A stretch of 23,255 nucleotides of DNA from Dimargaris cristalligena (taxonomy: Eukaryota; Kickxellomycota; Dimargaritomycetes; Dimargaritales; Dimargaritaceae): positions 1 to 23,255 of the forward strand of contig JANBQC010000456.1 of NCBI GenBank assembly GCA_027576995.1. The letters run 5' to 3'. This document shows positions 9,674-20,889 of the stretch, piece by piece. The position numbers and the translations under genes were made by a program. Every line of letters starts with the position of its first letter. Positions within the stretch are counted from its first letter, which is position 1. The notes under the pieces were generated by a model. The model searched no databases. It worked only from the letters and a program-made list of their open reading frames with translations, and was not told the DNA's origin.

Positions 9674-11189
9674 ATGACGGTTGGTTCTACTCTACGCATT
9701 GCCCTGCTCATTACGGATTCCCCTATAGCCGAAGTGGTCAAGCGGCATGGGGACTACCAATGCATGTTCACCCGCTGTCTCCAGCTCGCCGGCCAGTCGC
9801 TGTATCCACCCGTCCACGTTGAGACGGAGGCCTTTGACGTAGGTCCGGAGGGCCCGGGAAACTATCCCGAGGACCCTTCGGCCTACCACGCCCTTCTTAT
9901 CACCGGGTCCAAGGCCAGTTCCTACGAAAACATTCCTTGGATAAACCGCCTGGTCAGCTACGTTCAGGCCACCACCACCCATTATCCGCAAACTAAGTGG
10001 CTGGGTATCTGTTTTGGTCACCAAATTATCGCCCGGGCCTTTGGTACACCCGTTAAGGCCAATTCGTTGGGTTGGGAACTGGGTAATTACGACATTCGCC
10101 TCTCCGAATTAGGCCGCGAATTGCTGGGTCAGAACCGGTCCACTATGGTAAGTCATGGGTCCCTAAATAAGGGCCGTATAGACCAAGGGAAATGCGCTGG
10201 TCACTTTAAAGAAGGACCTAGGTGGGCAGATGCTAGTGTAATTTCCTTGAGAGATATGAGCCTGTAATACTTTTATGACACACTCCTGGGCTTGATGACT
10301 CAGCTTTGGAGATTTACTAGAGACACTGGGCCTTTGGTGCATGTATTCTATGGAATATGTGACTGCGGTGGCTGGTGATGGTATTTCACACTGGGAACCA
10401 CGGTCACGCAGTACCACCAGCGGAATATAGTAGCAATACACTTACCCTGCCGCCATATCTGGTCTTTTTTAATTGGGGCTGCTACCCTTCCATGTTATAA
10501 TTGAACCCATGCTCGTCACCTTTAGAAACTCCTGCAACTTCACCGGGTAAGTAAATTCCCTTATTGACAATGGCCCAGGCGCACTTGCTTGTATTCACGC
10601 TTATTATTTAGTGGGCCGAATTACCTTAGTTCCCCACCAGGCATCGCTATCGATCTGATCACTGAGATCTCTCTCTTTCTCTCTCTCATGTCGGAGTGCT
10701 CTAGCTGGCGTATGATTGGCAGTGCATTGTAGTAGAAAACTACAACATCTATCCTAATCCTATAGCATATCTACGGTTGCGCATACCAACTAATGCGAGC
10801 CACATGCACAGACCCTATGCGTTCACTAACCCGCCCTTCATTATACCAAATTCATCATTGTAATCTATTGGCCACTGTAACAACGGGTTATTTTTCAGGA
10901 CATTGTCACTGGGTGTCCCGAAGGCTTCTCCGTGCTCGGGTCCACTAGTATGTGTAGCAACCACGGCATGGTCAAGGGAAACCAGATTCTGACGATACAG
11001 GGGCATCCGGAGTATACGAATGACGCCATTGCTATGGTCGCCAAAGTACGCGAGGAGGCGGGCATTATCCCCCCCAAGGTAGTGGCGAAGTGTCTTGAAA
11101 CCATCACCGACAATAACGATAGCCTGTGGTTCAGCACCAAAATGGTGGAATTTGTTCTTGGTCGCCTTCCCAAACTACTGAATTATTGA
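9674..11189 (+). CDS. Class I glutamine amidotransferase (YLR126C-like), three exons
   Basis: Exons are 9674-10147, 10526-10546 and 10899-11189; the product has 261 residues. The family hydrolyses glutamine at a Cys-His-Glu triad. Here the nucleophile elbow GICFGHQ puts the cysteine at residue 113, and QGHPEY supplies His201 and Glu203. The protein belongs to the small stand-alone cytosolic class related to yeast YLR126C, of about 250-280 residues, whose substrate is not firmly known; it is not a GMP or CTP synthase fusion. Both introns are phase 0, with GTAAGT donors at 10148 and 10547 and acceptors TTTAG (10525) and TTTTTCAG (10898). The middle exon adds only KLLQLHR, which joins to DIVTGCPEGF to restore the family motif HRD.V...P.GF, so the model is well supported. 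The ATG at 9674 follows a G-poor leader and precedes the first family block, LRIALLITDSP. Reading past the first donor gives an unrelated tail and a stop at 10265. Confidence 0.93.
10526..10546 (+). other. 21-nt microexon of the glutamine amidotransferase gene
   Basis: Seven codons (KLLQLHR) are bounded by TTTAG upstream and GTAAGT downstream. Only with this exon do the flanking exons give the conserved HRD motif of the family. It is in frame with both neighbours, so skipping would remove seven residues without a frameshift. Confidence 0.85.
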
Positions 11190-11896
11190 ATACGGAGAAT
11201 ATGCCCAGCTATGTGGCTGTAACCCGGTACATGCCTTGATTAGAATGGTTTTTAGTCCAAGCTGCTAAAACTCACTGTCCTTACCTTTTTATTTTTACGT
11301 CGATTTCTCTTTTACGCTTACGCTCTTTTCGGCCGTTTGGTTGACTCTATAAACCCTGTTGATTATTGGATTTGGGAATTGATAACGGTCATCGATGATA
11401 CCATTGGTAGCAGTGAGTCAGAGACGAGAGTTTCATGGTCAGCTGAATTTCGGTATTAAGGGCAAGGAATAATAATGGTACGGCCCAGTGTGGGGAAGCG
11501 TCAGCCCACCTGGGCACATGATCACGCCTCGCCCATTGGGCTGTATGGGACGGTGAAGAAGGGGCAAACGCAAGGCAGCGGAGCCAGGGTATGGTGGTGC
11601 TGCGTAAGAGGAGAATGGAGTGGGTGAGATAGACTAAGAAAGGATTCGCGTCTTCGAAAGGTCGGGTGGTTTGTTGAAGAGAGTGAGTCGGAAGGTAATC
11701 CCAATCCCCCCCTTTCCCCATCTATTTTCCCCGTCAGTAAATGCGCTGCCGCTGCCGTTATGCCAGTATGCCGATTTAAACCAATCATCATCCATTTATG
11801 CGCATATATGGCCCTCTCCCCCTTCAGTCTATGCTTCGTCTCCCCTCCCCACAGCCTCACATGCGTAGTCCACTCAACAGCCTGCCTTTCACCTGC
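11190..11896. other. Intergenic region between amidotransferase and aminopeptidase genes
   Basis: It holds the 3' end of the first gene and the distal promoter of the second. The open frames on either strand around 11389-11983 have no recognisable motif and arise from the biased, pyrimidine-rich composition from about 11690 on. No clear AATAAA was seen soon after the stop at 11189. Confidence 0.4.
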
Positions 11897-11904
11897 TTTA
11901 TAAG
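11897..11904 (+). promoter_or_regulatory. Candidate TATA box of the aminopeptidase gene
   Basis: TTTATAAG, 230 bp before the ATG, is followed by a C/T-rich region. This is the best TATA-like match upstream of the gene; a weaker one (CATATAAC) lies near 11994. Confidence 0.4.
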
Positions 11905-12055
11905 CCCAGCCAGTTCTCGTGGCTCCGTTAGCCAAGATACACCACACATCCTTCCACCCCTTCGTTTCGCCCACTGTCTTCATTCGACATACCCATATAA
12001 CTATTCTATTATTTCATTGCCTCATCTCAAGTTCCGCCAAAGTTTACTCCCCTAG

Positions 12056-12130
12056 TCTTTATCATCACCCTCTCTCAATACCCAACCCACCCCATCACTT
12101 AACCAATTTCCACCCACCTTCCCATTCTCA
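12056..12130 (+). promoter_or_regulatory. G-free 5' leader of the aminopeptidase gene
   Basis: Seventy-five consecutive bases contain no G on the coding strand, ending three bases before the ATG at 12134. Such a leader would be unstructured in the mRNA. Part of it may instead be promoter, since the transcription start is not known. Confidence 0.5.
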
Positions 12131-12133
12131 GCC

Positions 12134-13474
12134 ATGCAGGGTCTTTTCCGACTGGCCGCTCTCTCGCTCGTAGCCTCCTCCGCCGTGGCTTTCCGTCAAT
12201 TGACCTTCGAGACCACCACTGACCGCGTGACTCTCGGCAGCTACAGTTCCACCGACCGCAAAGTAGCCGCTCTACCATGGGTCCCTGGCTTCACCGGTAG
12301 CGAGGTTTCGTTCGAACAACAGGGCCAAAACGGCTTCTCTTCGTTCGACGAAGAAGTAGTAGGTGAAGAAACCACCGCCCACTCCCCCTTCGGTATTCTT
12401 ACCCACAGCGAGGGTCTCACTAAGGGCCTCCGTCTTATCCGGACCAGCGAGGCCCGCCCGGCTCGCTGGATGAAGCCGCTCGAGGTCGAAGTCCTGATGC
12501 GCAACGGTATCAAGTTCATGGACATCACCGAGGCCCTGGAGCTGGAGCAGCCCATGAGCCCCATTTCCGCCCTGGCCCAGTCCCCGCTGCCTTCCCAGCT
12601 GACCAACCAGGCCATCGTCCAGCCCATCGCTGACTCGCTCAACACGGAACTTATGAAGAAGACCCTGGAAACCCTCACCAGTTTCCCCACCCGGTATTAC
12701 AAATCCGACTACGGTCGCCAGTCGAGCGAGTGGCTCTACGGCCAAATCAGTCATTTGGCCCAGGCCGCGGCCGCCTCGGATACCCTGAAGGTCACCGTGG
12801 ACTATTTCGCCCACGCCTGGTCGCAAAAAAGCATCATCGCCCGGATTGAATCCAAGACAAAGCCCCTGAGCGACGAAACGGTCATTATTTCCGCCCATCA
12901 GGACTCGGTCAACGCCATGCTTCCCTGGTTCGGCCGGGCCCCCGGCGCGGACGACGATGGCAGTGGTACCGTGACGGTCATGGAAGCCTTCCGCGGCCTC
13001 CTCACCCACGGTGATTTCGACCCCGACGTGCCCGTGGAATTCCACTGGTACTCCGGTGAAGAGGCCGGCCTCCTTGGTTCCCAGGCCGTCGCCAAGGCTT
13101 ACCGCCAGGCCGGCCGGCGTATCGTGGGCATGATGCAGATGGACATGACCGGCTACATTGGCAAGTCCGAGAAGGTTGGCATCGTCACAGACTTCACCGA
13201 CCCCCAGCTCACCCAACTCCTCCGGCAGCTGGTCACCTCGTACACCCGCCTCCAGCCGAGTGATATGAAATGCGGCTACGCCTGTTCCGACCACGCGTCG
13301 TGGAACAAGGCCGGCTACCGTTCGGTCATGCCCTTCGAGGATGATGACCTCGAGGCGAACCCGAACATTCATACCACCCGCGACACGGTGTCGACCATTA
13401 AGTTCAACCATTGCCTCGAGTTTGCGAAGATTGCCGTTGGGTTCGCTGTGGAACTGAGTTACCGCCAGAAGTAA
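12134..13474 (+). CDS. Secreted leucine aminopeptidase, peptidase family M28
   Basis: A single exon encodes 446 residues. Residues 1-19 are a signal peptide (hydrophobic core ending in AVA), followed by a propeptide-like region to about 165. The catalytic domain carries every M28 metal and catalytic site: His255 in SAHQDS, the Asp cluster 273-275 in PGADDDGSG, Glu309 and Glu310 in YSGEEAGLLGS, Asp337 in QMDMTGY and His387 in SDHASWN. The sequence MKCGYACSDH gives the cysteine pair (380 and 384) that forms a disulfide in this group. The enzyme binds two zinc ions and removes N-terminal residues, often leucine, from peptides outside the cell or in the secretory path. The length is usual for fungal secreted Lap-type enzymes. 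High GC at third positions and the absence of introns suggest good expression. It lies tail to tail with the P5B ATPase gene, 1.55 kb apart. Confidence 0.97.
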   Translation: MQGLFRLAALSLVASSAVAFRQLTFETTTDRVTLGSYSSTDRKVAALPWVPGFTGSEVSFEQQGQNGFSSFDEEVVGEETTAHSPFGILTHSEGLTKGLRLIRTSEARPARWMKPLEVEVLMRNGIKFMDITEALELEQPMSPISALAQSPLPSQLTNQAIVQPIADSLNTELMKKTLETLTSFPTRYYKSDYGRQSSEWLYGQISHLAQAAAASDTLKVTVDYFAHAWSQKSIIARIESKTKPLSDETVIISAHQDSVNAMLPWFGRAPGADDDGSGTVTVMEAFRGLLTHGDFDPDVPVEFHWYSGEEAGLLGSQAVAKAYRQAGRRIVGMMQMDMTGYIGKSEKVGIVTDFTDPQLTQLLRQLVTSYTRLQPSDMKCGYACSDHASWNKAGYRSVMPFEDDDLEANPNIHTTRDTVSTIKFNHCLEFAKIAVGFAVELSYRQK

Positions 13475-13531
13475 TCGGTTCGGTGTGCTCTTCCATATTT
13501 AGTATCAACGGATAGAGCATAGAGAGGGTGC

Positions 13532-13544
13532 GTGTGTGTGTGTG
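13532..13544. repeat. (GT)n microsatellite
   Basis: A short GT run lies 57 bp after the aminopeptidase stop codon, probably inside the 3' UTR. Confidence 0.8.
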
Positions 13545-13594
13545 AAAGCAGATGGGTGTCCTGTCCCACTTCTTTCGCCAATGGAGTTTCACAC

Positions 13595-13608
13595 ATATAT
13601 ATATATAT
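13595..13608. repeat. (AT)7 microsatellite
   Basis: Seven AT units lie in the 3' flank of the aminopeptidase gene. Confidence 0.8.
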
Positions 13609-13803
13609 CTGCTCTACCTTCTCCTCCTCATATGTTGTATGCTTATCCAATCGTTGCCTACTCCGCCCCATACTTTCTTTATCATCTAAGGATATTTCTA
13701 AGTAAACCGCGGAGAAGAGCGGGAAGTAGTTTTTTAATGCAATCAACTGAGCCTCATTCATGATGTTCTTGATGCATCCTTTATCGCTGTAGTCTAGCTT
13801 TTT

Positions 13804-13825
13804 TATTATTATTACTATTATTATT
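13804..13825. repeat. (ATT)n microsatellite, one interruption
   Basis: ATT units are interrupted once by ACT. This lies downstream of the aminopeptidase gene. Confidence 0.75.
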
Positions 13826-13933
13826 CAAACATGTATTTTCACCCGCACCCTTTTCCAATCGTCAAATTTACCTACTCAACCCGCCCTCTCTCCCTTGCTA
13901 TTTCAACGCCAATTTATCATACATTTCTTGAAC

Positions 13934-13939
13934 AATAAA
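13934..13939 (+). terminator. Candidate polyadenylation signal after the aminopeptidase gene
   Basis: AATAAA occurs 460 bp past the stop codon. It is the first perfect match in sense, but the distance is long for a fungal 3' UTR, so the real site may be an earlier non-consensus one. Confidence 0.25.
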
Positions 13940-15026
13940 CAGCACAACTTATTTTTGGTGTCGCTATTTCTCGACTGGATCATTCCCGGACACCACCCCA
14001 CCTAAAAGCAAATTAAAAGGAGTTCAAAATGGAACCGGCTAATGCAAAGGCAGAGGAGTTGAGGGGCTGTTGCCAGAGACCCCCACTCTTTAAACTACCG
14101 CCTATTGCGAAAGTTCGCCAATGATTACATTTGGAATTAGTATGACACCATCAGTCACTCGTAGTTTCTGCATTTATAAAATCCTTTGCTATAATATTCT
14201 TAATTCCCACTGACATGCGGTGCAGGGGCTATTTGATGCCAGTTGGTCTAGTATACTCTGCTTTGGCAATGGGTTTCCGGTCCTATTACTACAATCATCT
14301 AAAGATGAAGTCAGCTTATAAATAATACCCCAATTGCCATTCCGACTATGCCGTGGATTGTTCCTTCTTTCACTTGCTTAACGGGCAAATTGCCTAAAGA
14401 CTTTAATATTACGATCCCCGGAAGCTATGAACTGCATCTAGGTAGTCCTAGGCGTTTAAGACCTGGCCCAATTTTCGCAATTTAATGGCCATCCCGCCAC
14501 TACAATAGCATGTACTGTTTCAATCCATCTTGCAAAAGTAGGTGAATTCGAATGGATTGGTGGTAAACGTATAATCAATTCACTCTTTAATCAAAATGTT
14601 TGAAGATAGAAAATAAAGGGAAACTGGTGTCTAAAAAAAAAAAAGATAAAAAGGGGGAACCAGAATTATCCAAAAAGATAAATCATTGTACATGGGTGGA
14701 TAATTGCCAAGAGAGTAGTAAGAATAGGCAAAAGTGGGTGTAATAAAAAATGAACATAAATTTGAAAAATGCGGATAGAATATAGTCGAATTGAGATGAT
14801 CTTCAAAAATTAAAATTAAAGTAAATAAGTAACCAGGACCTTGCAGAGCCCATGGAAAACGAAAGAAATGGCCAGGTCGATGACAGCCGCGTTGGAGTAA
14901 AAAAATGTATGATTAACTCGCCAACGCAACACATTCACCGCCTCGGAGTAATGTCGAGGGCAAAGTAAATCAGCATTAATAGTGAAATACCTGTCGCTAA
15001 TGATAAAGAGCTGTGCCCTAGATTCT
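13940..15026. other. Intergenic DNA between convergent genes
   Basis: It holds no supported gene. It contains a run of twelve A (14633-14644), which on the minus strand is a T-run about 380 nt past the ATPase stop. The minus-strand frame that continues to 14816 from inside the ATPase gene is in another frame, and its last part has no family motif. Confidence 0.45.
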
Positions 15027-18000
15027 TCAGTGACGAGCCTTGCCAAGCAACTCTTCAAATCGCTTAGGCCGCTTTTGGGTCGATTTGCCAAATACTCGCT
15101 TAATAACCCGCTGTGCGAAGCTAACCAAGACGGTGGATAAGCGCTGGAGCACGTACCGCTCGGCAATCCAAGAGACCACGCAGTTGGCCACCGCAATACC
15201 CCACACCGTCCAGGTAAACGAGTTGGAAAGGGACGGAGTGGTCACCAGCTCAAAGAGCGAAGTCCAGAAATACCCTTCGCGAGGCAGCAGAAGGACGACC
15301 GAACTAAAAACCAGTAGAAGCACAGTGGTGGCGATAAAAGGGTAGTTGTGTATACTGGAGCGACGGTAAGGCGGGCCAATGCTGAATACGACGGCCGTGA
15401 AGATGTACTGGAAATTGGACACTAGGAACAGTACCGTGTTTTCGTAGCAGTTCACAAGGATATGGTCGTCATCGATTGAGTCACGATCGGGCTCGACGTA
15501 GTAAGGTTGATTTTGCACCAAGGCCATTGGTAGGTATTGGAAACCAAACACCAAGATAATGTGGCCAAACAACGACGACAATACAGGCTGCGAAATCAGG
15601 GATGCCGCGGGAGCCTGGGTATGCAGCTTGTGATAGGGCGGGGAATTACCCATAAAGATGGCGATAGGAATGATGATGAAGAGGTCGATGAACAGGAACT
15701 GGAAATCGCCCAAACTAGCGCCAAACCTGTAAAGCAAACTGACGGTGACGAACTGGATCATACTGTACAGGGCCATATACTTGAAGCAACTGAAACTGGT
15801 GGTGAGAGCGCATCGGCCTTCCCGGATAAGGTCCAGCACACAAGTAATGTCGGTTGACTGGCTAGTGAAGGGGGCTGCGACGGAAGCTTCGGCCTCGGAC
15901 AGGGACAGGCCCACGTCCGCCGCTTTAAGAGCCCCGCAGTCGTTGGCGCCGTCCCCGCAGAAGCCCACGCAATAGTCGATCTCCTGTAGTTTCTCCACCA
16001 TCTCCTGTTTCTCGTCAGGGGACATGCGCGCGAAGACCTGGCATTTAATAAGAACTTGCTCCAGCGTTTCTCGGGGACTATTGTCCAAAATCCAGCGCAC
16101 CGCCTCGCCCGTAAGGGCCAGAGCATGCGGGATCTGATTAACCGCCGCGGTATTGGGGCCCAGGCCACTATCATCCGCGCTAGCGGAGGGGATAGCGCCG
16201 GAGCGAATCGGCGAAACTACACTTTGACTGGGAGGTAAAGTCGAAGTAACCGATTCAGAGTGGGCTGCGAGAGCGGAGGAGGAGGAGGACAAGGAAGCTG
16301 GGGACGAGGATGACGACGAAGAGATCCGAAGGGGTTCCAAGGAATAAGGGTCCAGAATATGGTCAGGACGTTCAATGTCCTCCCACACCAGTTTGATGCC
16401 CGGCCCATCCGCGAACGAGCCTTCCAAACAACGGGCCGAATAGACCGGCTGATGCTCCCCCACGATGCCACATTCGCGGGCCACGCTGACTGCAGTTAGA
16501 ACATTGTCGCCGGTACACATCACCTGGCGGATATTGGCCTCTCCGAGAGTCTTAATCACGCCGGCCGTAGTGGGCTTGAGCTTGTTTTCAAAGACGATGA
16601 ACCCCAAAAAGTCCAAATTGGTTTCGAGCTGATCCCGTTTGACCTTTTGCACGCGCAGCCAGTTCATTTTACGCTCCAGTGTCTTGCCGGCACAAGCAAT
16701 GACGCGATAGCCGTGCTGAGTATACTGGTTGAGGGTGGCGTGGAAGTCGGCGGGAATGGTTTCGGGTCGGCAAATCTGCAACATCACCTCGGGGGCGCCT
16801 TTAACAAACACCTGCATGCTGGGGGACTGCATGGCCTTGACAATAACACTCATTCGTCGCAAAGAGGGTAAAAATTCGAAACTGCGAATTACACCCAGTT
16901 CAAAGTGGGTGCCAGGTCGAGCAAGTAGGTCATCTAGACTGAATCTTTGGATATTGGGTGGGCGCACCACAGTAGGTACAATACCATCCTGGAAACCGAA
17001 TTGGCGGGACGAGGGGGGGCGTGATTCGCACAAGGAGCCTCGGCGTGGGACATCGGCACTGGACAACTCAGCGGGGACGGGAGCGGCGGAGGCAGGAAGA
17101 AGGGCAGATTCGTCACCGCCTTCCTCGATAGTCCAGGAGGTAAACTCGAACATCTTAATGTCGATAGGATCGCCAATCACGTCGCCATCCACTACCTTGA
17201 GGGAGTGGCAGGTGGCCATGGCATGCAGTAGGCCCATGGCGCTGTCTGGTGCAGTGGCAGCGGCTTTTTCCGAGCGGGACGTTTGTTGGGTACCGGCGGA
17301 GGGTCGGTTCAGGCTGCCTACTGAGCTGCAGAGGTCCACCAGTTGGCCCTGGTTGCGGTCCACAAACTGAACACCCAGCACGTCAAGGCCATCCTCGGTC
17401 AACGTGCCAGTTTTGTCAAAACACATGATATCCACTTTGCCCGACACATTAATCCGGGGTGGACTGGTACAGTAAATACGCTGCTTGCGAAGGCGGTTGA
17501 GGGCGAAAGTCATACCAATGGACATGGTAGCAGGTAGAGCGGGGGGTACCACAATTGTGATGAGGTCGAGCGCCCGCTTGATAATAATGCCCGCGTGTAG
17601 GCCCAGGCGGACGAAGTTGGCGATACTCGCAAGGAAGCCCAGGCAGGCGATAATGGCCATGACTCCGACAAATCGGAAGGCATCCTGGTAGAACTTAAAC
17701 TTGTTGGGTCGGGGGAACAGGATAGACCGAATTAGGGAGCCCTTGGAAGTGTTAAAGCCGGTCCGGATTACCAATGCGGTGGCTCGGGGTGCGCTCTCCA
17801 CCTGGTGGTAGGTCTGCCATTGTCGGCCGCCCATCCCCGGCGTGGTAGTACGGACACGAATGAGCCGGGTACCGCAGAAGAGGGTATGCCGGGCTACTTC
17901 AGGCCCAGGGTTCAGGCAGGTCATATCCAAGTCACGCAGAGTCTGGCCCACAGCCGGGGTTTTGGATACGGGAATACTTTCCCCCGTGAGCATACTCTCG

Positions 18001-19974
18001 TTAACGATACAATCCCCTTCGAGTAAGATAGCGTCGCATGGGACTTGATGGAGACTAGGGTCGGAGACTTCGAACACATCGCCCGGTACCAATTGATGGG
18101 ATGATACCTCGACCCAGGCCTCGCCACGGAATACGGAAAGGGGGCACTCAAAACGAGCCATTTCACACATGCGCTGTTCGTTCTTTCGGGTTTCTCGGTA
18201 AGTAGCGATAATCGACACTACTGAAATGATAAAAATGCAGGTGGCGTAATAGTAGTAATCGTCCGAGAACCATAGAGCCATACTAGCAATCTGGAACACG
18301 TAGAAAGGGTGTAGGATTTCGTCCATGAGTAACTGAACAAGGGATTTTTCGAGGATCTCGATGGTATTGGCCCCGAAAAGGTCAAACCGCTCCTGGAAAG
18401 AGCGACTGGTTAGCCCTGCCCGGGTTTGTTTAGGGGTTTTGGACCACTGGTTGGGCTTCCAGCTATTCACATGTTGGTACCGACGCTCGATCGGGTTAAA
18501 CAAAAAGCGGTTATGGCGGTGTTCAAAATACGTAAGACGGTCAAAATGAAACGGCACGCAGCCATTGGGTAGAGAACACCCCGGAAATACGGATTCGAAC
18601 GTGCCGGCGTACGGTTGACGGATGATAGGCTCAACATGGTAATTGCCCCACTCATTGGTCACCACTAGCCAGTCAGCAGAGTCCAACGGGGTCGGGGCAG
18701 CCACAAAGGCAATGCGGCGTTTGGGGAACCAGCGACCGAGAACATAGAGGATACCGCCAGTTAGAACACAGAGCAGATAGTACAGATAAAGAAGCGGTGT
18801 CCGGTAATGGTGGCCTTGAATGACGATCTAAGAGAAGGCGTAAATGAAGTGATAGGTGGATAAATAAAATGATGAGAAAGGAGCAAAGTAACAAGTACTA
18901 TAAATGACGGCCCTAGAGCTAATCGGAAGGATTGCCTAGGGAGGCTTGGAAATAGGGAGCATCGCGATTATTGTGGAAGGATGGGTAAGAGAGATGCCAG
19001 TATCGGGTGATCATGGTACAGGCATCCCTCGAGGGGAGCTGATCAGCGATATATAACTACATGAGCGAATGAAAGAGGGATGCCGGTGCTACTTACAGTA
19101 AGTTCCTCTTCTTCGAGGTAAATCGACTGCTTGGAAGGATCGCTATCCCCTAAACCTAAGCCGGACAAGCCAAAGTTATCAACCAGTAGTCAGGGGTATG
19201 CGATGAGTTATGTTAACCCAGGGATTCTCGTGTGGGATGGGTGTACCAAGTACGTTGAAAGGAAGGTAGCGGAATTCCCAGGCCAGATAAATCGGGGGTA
19301 GAAGAGAAACGGCCCGGTTGAAACATGCCCAAGGGAAGCCGGCGTAATAATTAAGATTTTAGTTTCAACCTGCCGAAAATCAAATAGTAGCAAAACGTAC
19401 CATTAACTTCGGTGAATGTGTCGATAACCACATCACTCACGGACTGGGTGTACAATTTGGCGGAGCCTTTGGAGGGTTCGGGAGTGGGAAGCTCGGGGTC
19501 TTGGAAGATGTCGTCTGTTTCCTCGCGGTAATCGTCGGTTGAATCGCTCTCGGAACCGCTGTCACTGCCGGACGAGTTCTCTTCGGGCTGGGATTTGGTT
19601 CGAACGGGCTGGTAGCCATTGTTATGGGCGGAGTGGCCGTCGGAAGAAAACAGGGCACCTAGAGCATTGGGTAGAGAAAAAGGTAGTGAGATGCCAAATG
19701 GGCTATGAGTGGATTCGTCTAGGTGGTGCTGAGTGGGCCTGGGCAATGGCCCTGGTTGGTCCCCCGGTGCGGGAAGGGACTCGCCGCCCACATGTGCGGA
19801 GGGCACAGTGACTGGGGTAGGGGGTGGGGGTGCCTCCGGTTGGTCAGACGTGGATTCGAAGGGGGTGGGACTGGCAGCCAAGGGGGTGTCTGAGCCGCGT
19901 AGTGGGGAAGTGAGGGTAGGCTCGAGATCGTGATCAGGCAATTGCCTCGCTAGGCCTTGTCGCCGTTGGCCCAT
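15027..19974 (-). CDS. P5B-type ATPase (Ypk9/ATP13A2 family), three exons
   Basis: Exons on the minus strand are 19974-19401, 19155-19097 and 18827-15027, giving about 1,477 residues, close to yeast Ypk9. P5B ATPases sit in vacuolar or lysosomal membranes; animal ATP13A2 exports polyamines, and Ypk9 protects against metals. Residues 1-191 are a Ser/Pro-rich cytosolic tail with an acidic patch (129-161). Exon 2 ends in YLEEEELT, joined to IVIQGHHYR and the extra N-terminal helix Ma (about 222-241). Then follow the TGES actuator loop (492-495), PPALP in M4 (639-643, the P5B signature), the phosphorylated Asp682 in DKTGTLTEDG, KGAPE (887-891), TGDN (983-986), GDGAND (1169-1174) and helices M5-M10 (about 1227-1452). 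A long Ser-rich loop (about 1003-1112) splits the P domain. Donors are GTACGT (phase 1) and GTAAGT (phase 0). The ATG at 19974 has good context; the frame stays open upstream but without an in-frame ATG. Confidence 0.94.
19097..19155 (-). other. Short second exon of the P5B ATPase, with two possible acceptors
   Basis: A 59-nt exon carries the EEEEL motif found just before helix Ma in P5B pumps. Two acceptor AGs lie 6 bases apart on the minus strand, giving exon starts at 19155 or 19149. Both keep the frame with the phase-1 donor at 19400-19395; the products differ by two residues, Leu-Gly. Confidence 0.75.
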
Positions 19975-20889
19975 GGTGCTGGTGTGGTGAATGATGCCTA
20001 ACGATAAAATACAAAAGAACCTGGCATGGAAGGAGTAAAAGGAAAGCAGTCCAAGAAGCGAAGGAAAAGCGGTAGAAGCGGCGCAATAAGTAAGTCCAAA
20101 CACAACAAAGAAGTCGAGCTAGGATAGGAAGAGGGCATTCACGGAGCGGGGAGGGTATCCAAATACACGTCTGCGGGAATATTGATAAATAGGAGAATAT
20201 AAATGTACAATAACGCGAAGAAAGATGGGGAAAGAATGTGCGAAAGGTAAAGAATACGAAAGTAAGGGGGTAATGGGATGCCTGGACGAAACAAGCCTGA
20301 GTTGCAAGTAAGTAGATATGTGGGGATGGGATAAGACAGCCACAGCCAGCGGAGGACAATACCGAAAAAAAACAGACCAATAGCTGCGCAGTAGAGTGGA
20401 AGAGAGGCGTGGTTCAAGACGTCATATCAAAAACGAGCGGAATGTGTGGAGAGGAGGAGACCTGCAGAGAGCACCACTTAAGGAGGCCCAGAGGACCTAG
20501 CCAATACACACATTTCCTTCAAACCGTTTAATGGGAGGCAAAATGGGCAGAAGACATCATCACCACAACGATGAGGCAAGGGAACAAGGGGAGGGGGGGG
20601 TCATCTCACCCAGAGAAGCGGCCATGGAGATAAAACCCCCTATGAAACCAGGGGCTCTATTGGGTATATAGACCAAGCATTGGGTAACCCTTCTTATTGA
20701 CTAAGGGTGGGAGGAGATTACCGGTCGTCATTTTCGATCTCGAAATCCTTCTAGGTGAGGAAGACAGCGAAGCAGGAGTAAATCCCATATAGTCGACGCT
20801 TTCCATCCACTAGCCCAGTGACTACTAGCCAAGGTCCGCCCCATTAATATTTATGGGACAATGTAGTATATCTGTAACCTGAGACTTAC
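19975..20889. other. Upstream region of the P5B ATPase gene
   Basis: The minus strand is pyrimidine-rich here, as in the leaders of the other genes, so this is probably promoter and 5' UTR. Hydrophobic open frames on the minus strand (for example 20417-20139 and 20380-19934) start at non-ATG codons or overlap each other in different frames, and look like products of the T-rich composition. If the exon at 20890-21217 belongs to the ATPase gene, this region would be a long first intron. Confidence 0.4.

Noticed and set aside
11671..12173. Several overlapping plus-strand frames just before the aminopeptidase gene
   Set aside because: Up to three frames are open at once because the leader is C/T-rich and lacks G and stop codons. 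The peptides are Pro/Ser/His-rich without motifs.
12272..13411. Long minus-strand open frame of 379 codons opposite the aminopeptidase gene
   Set aside because: It is antisense to a gene with complete M28 motifs; the GC-rich codon use of that gene leaves the opposite frame open. Its translation is a low-complexity Gly/Val/Asp/His mix.
16729..17370. Plus-strand frame of 213 codons inside the ATPase gene
   Set aside because: It is antisense to conserved P-type ATPase sequence and has no motif of its own.
20139..20417. Hydrophobic minus-strand frame that could be a small membrane protein
   Set aside because: It begins at a TTG, overlaps other hydrophobic frames, and lies where pyrimidine-rich promoter DNA is expected; T-rich codons give Leu, Phe and Tyr by composition alone.
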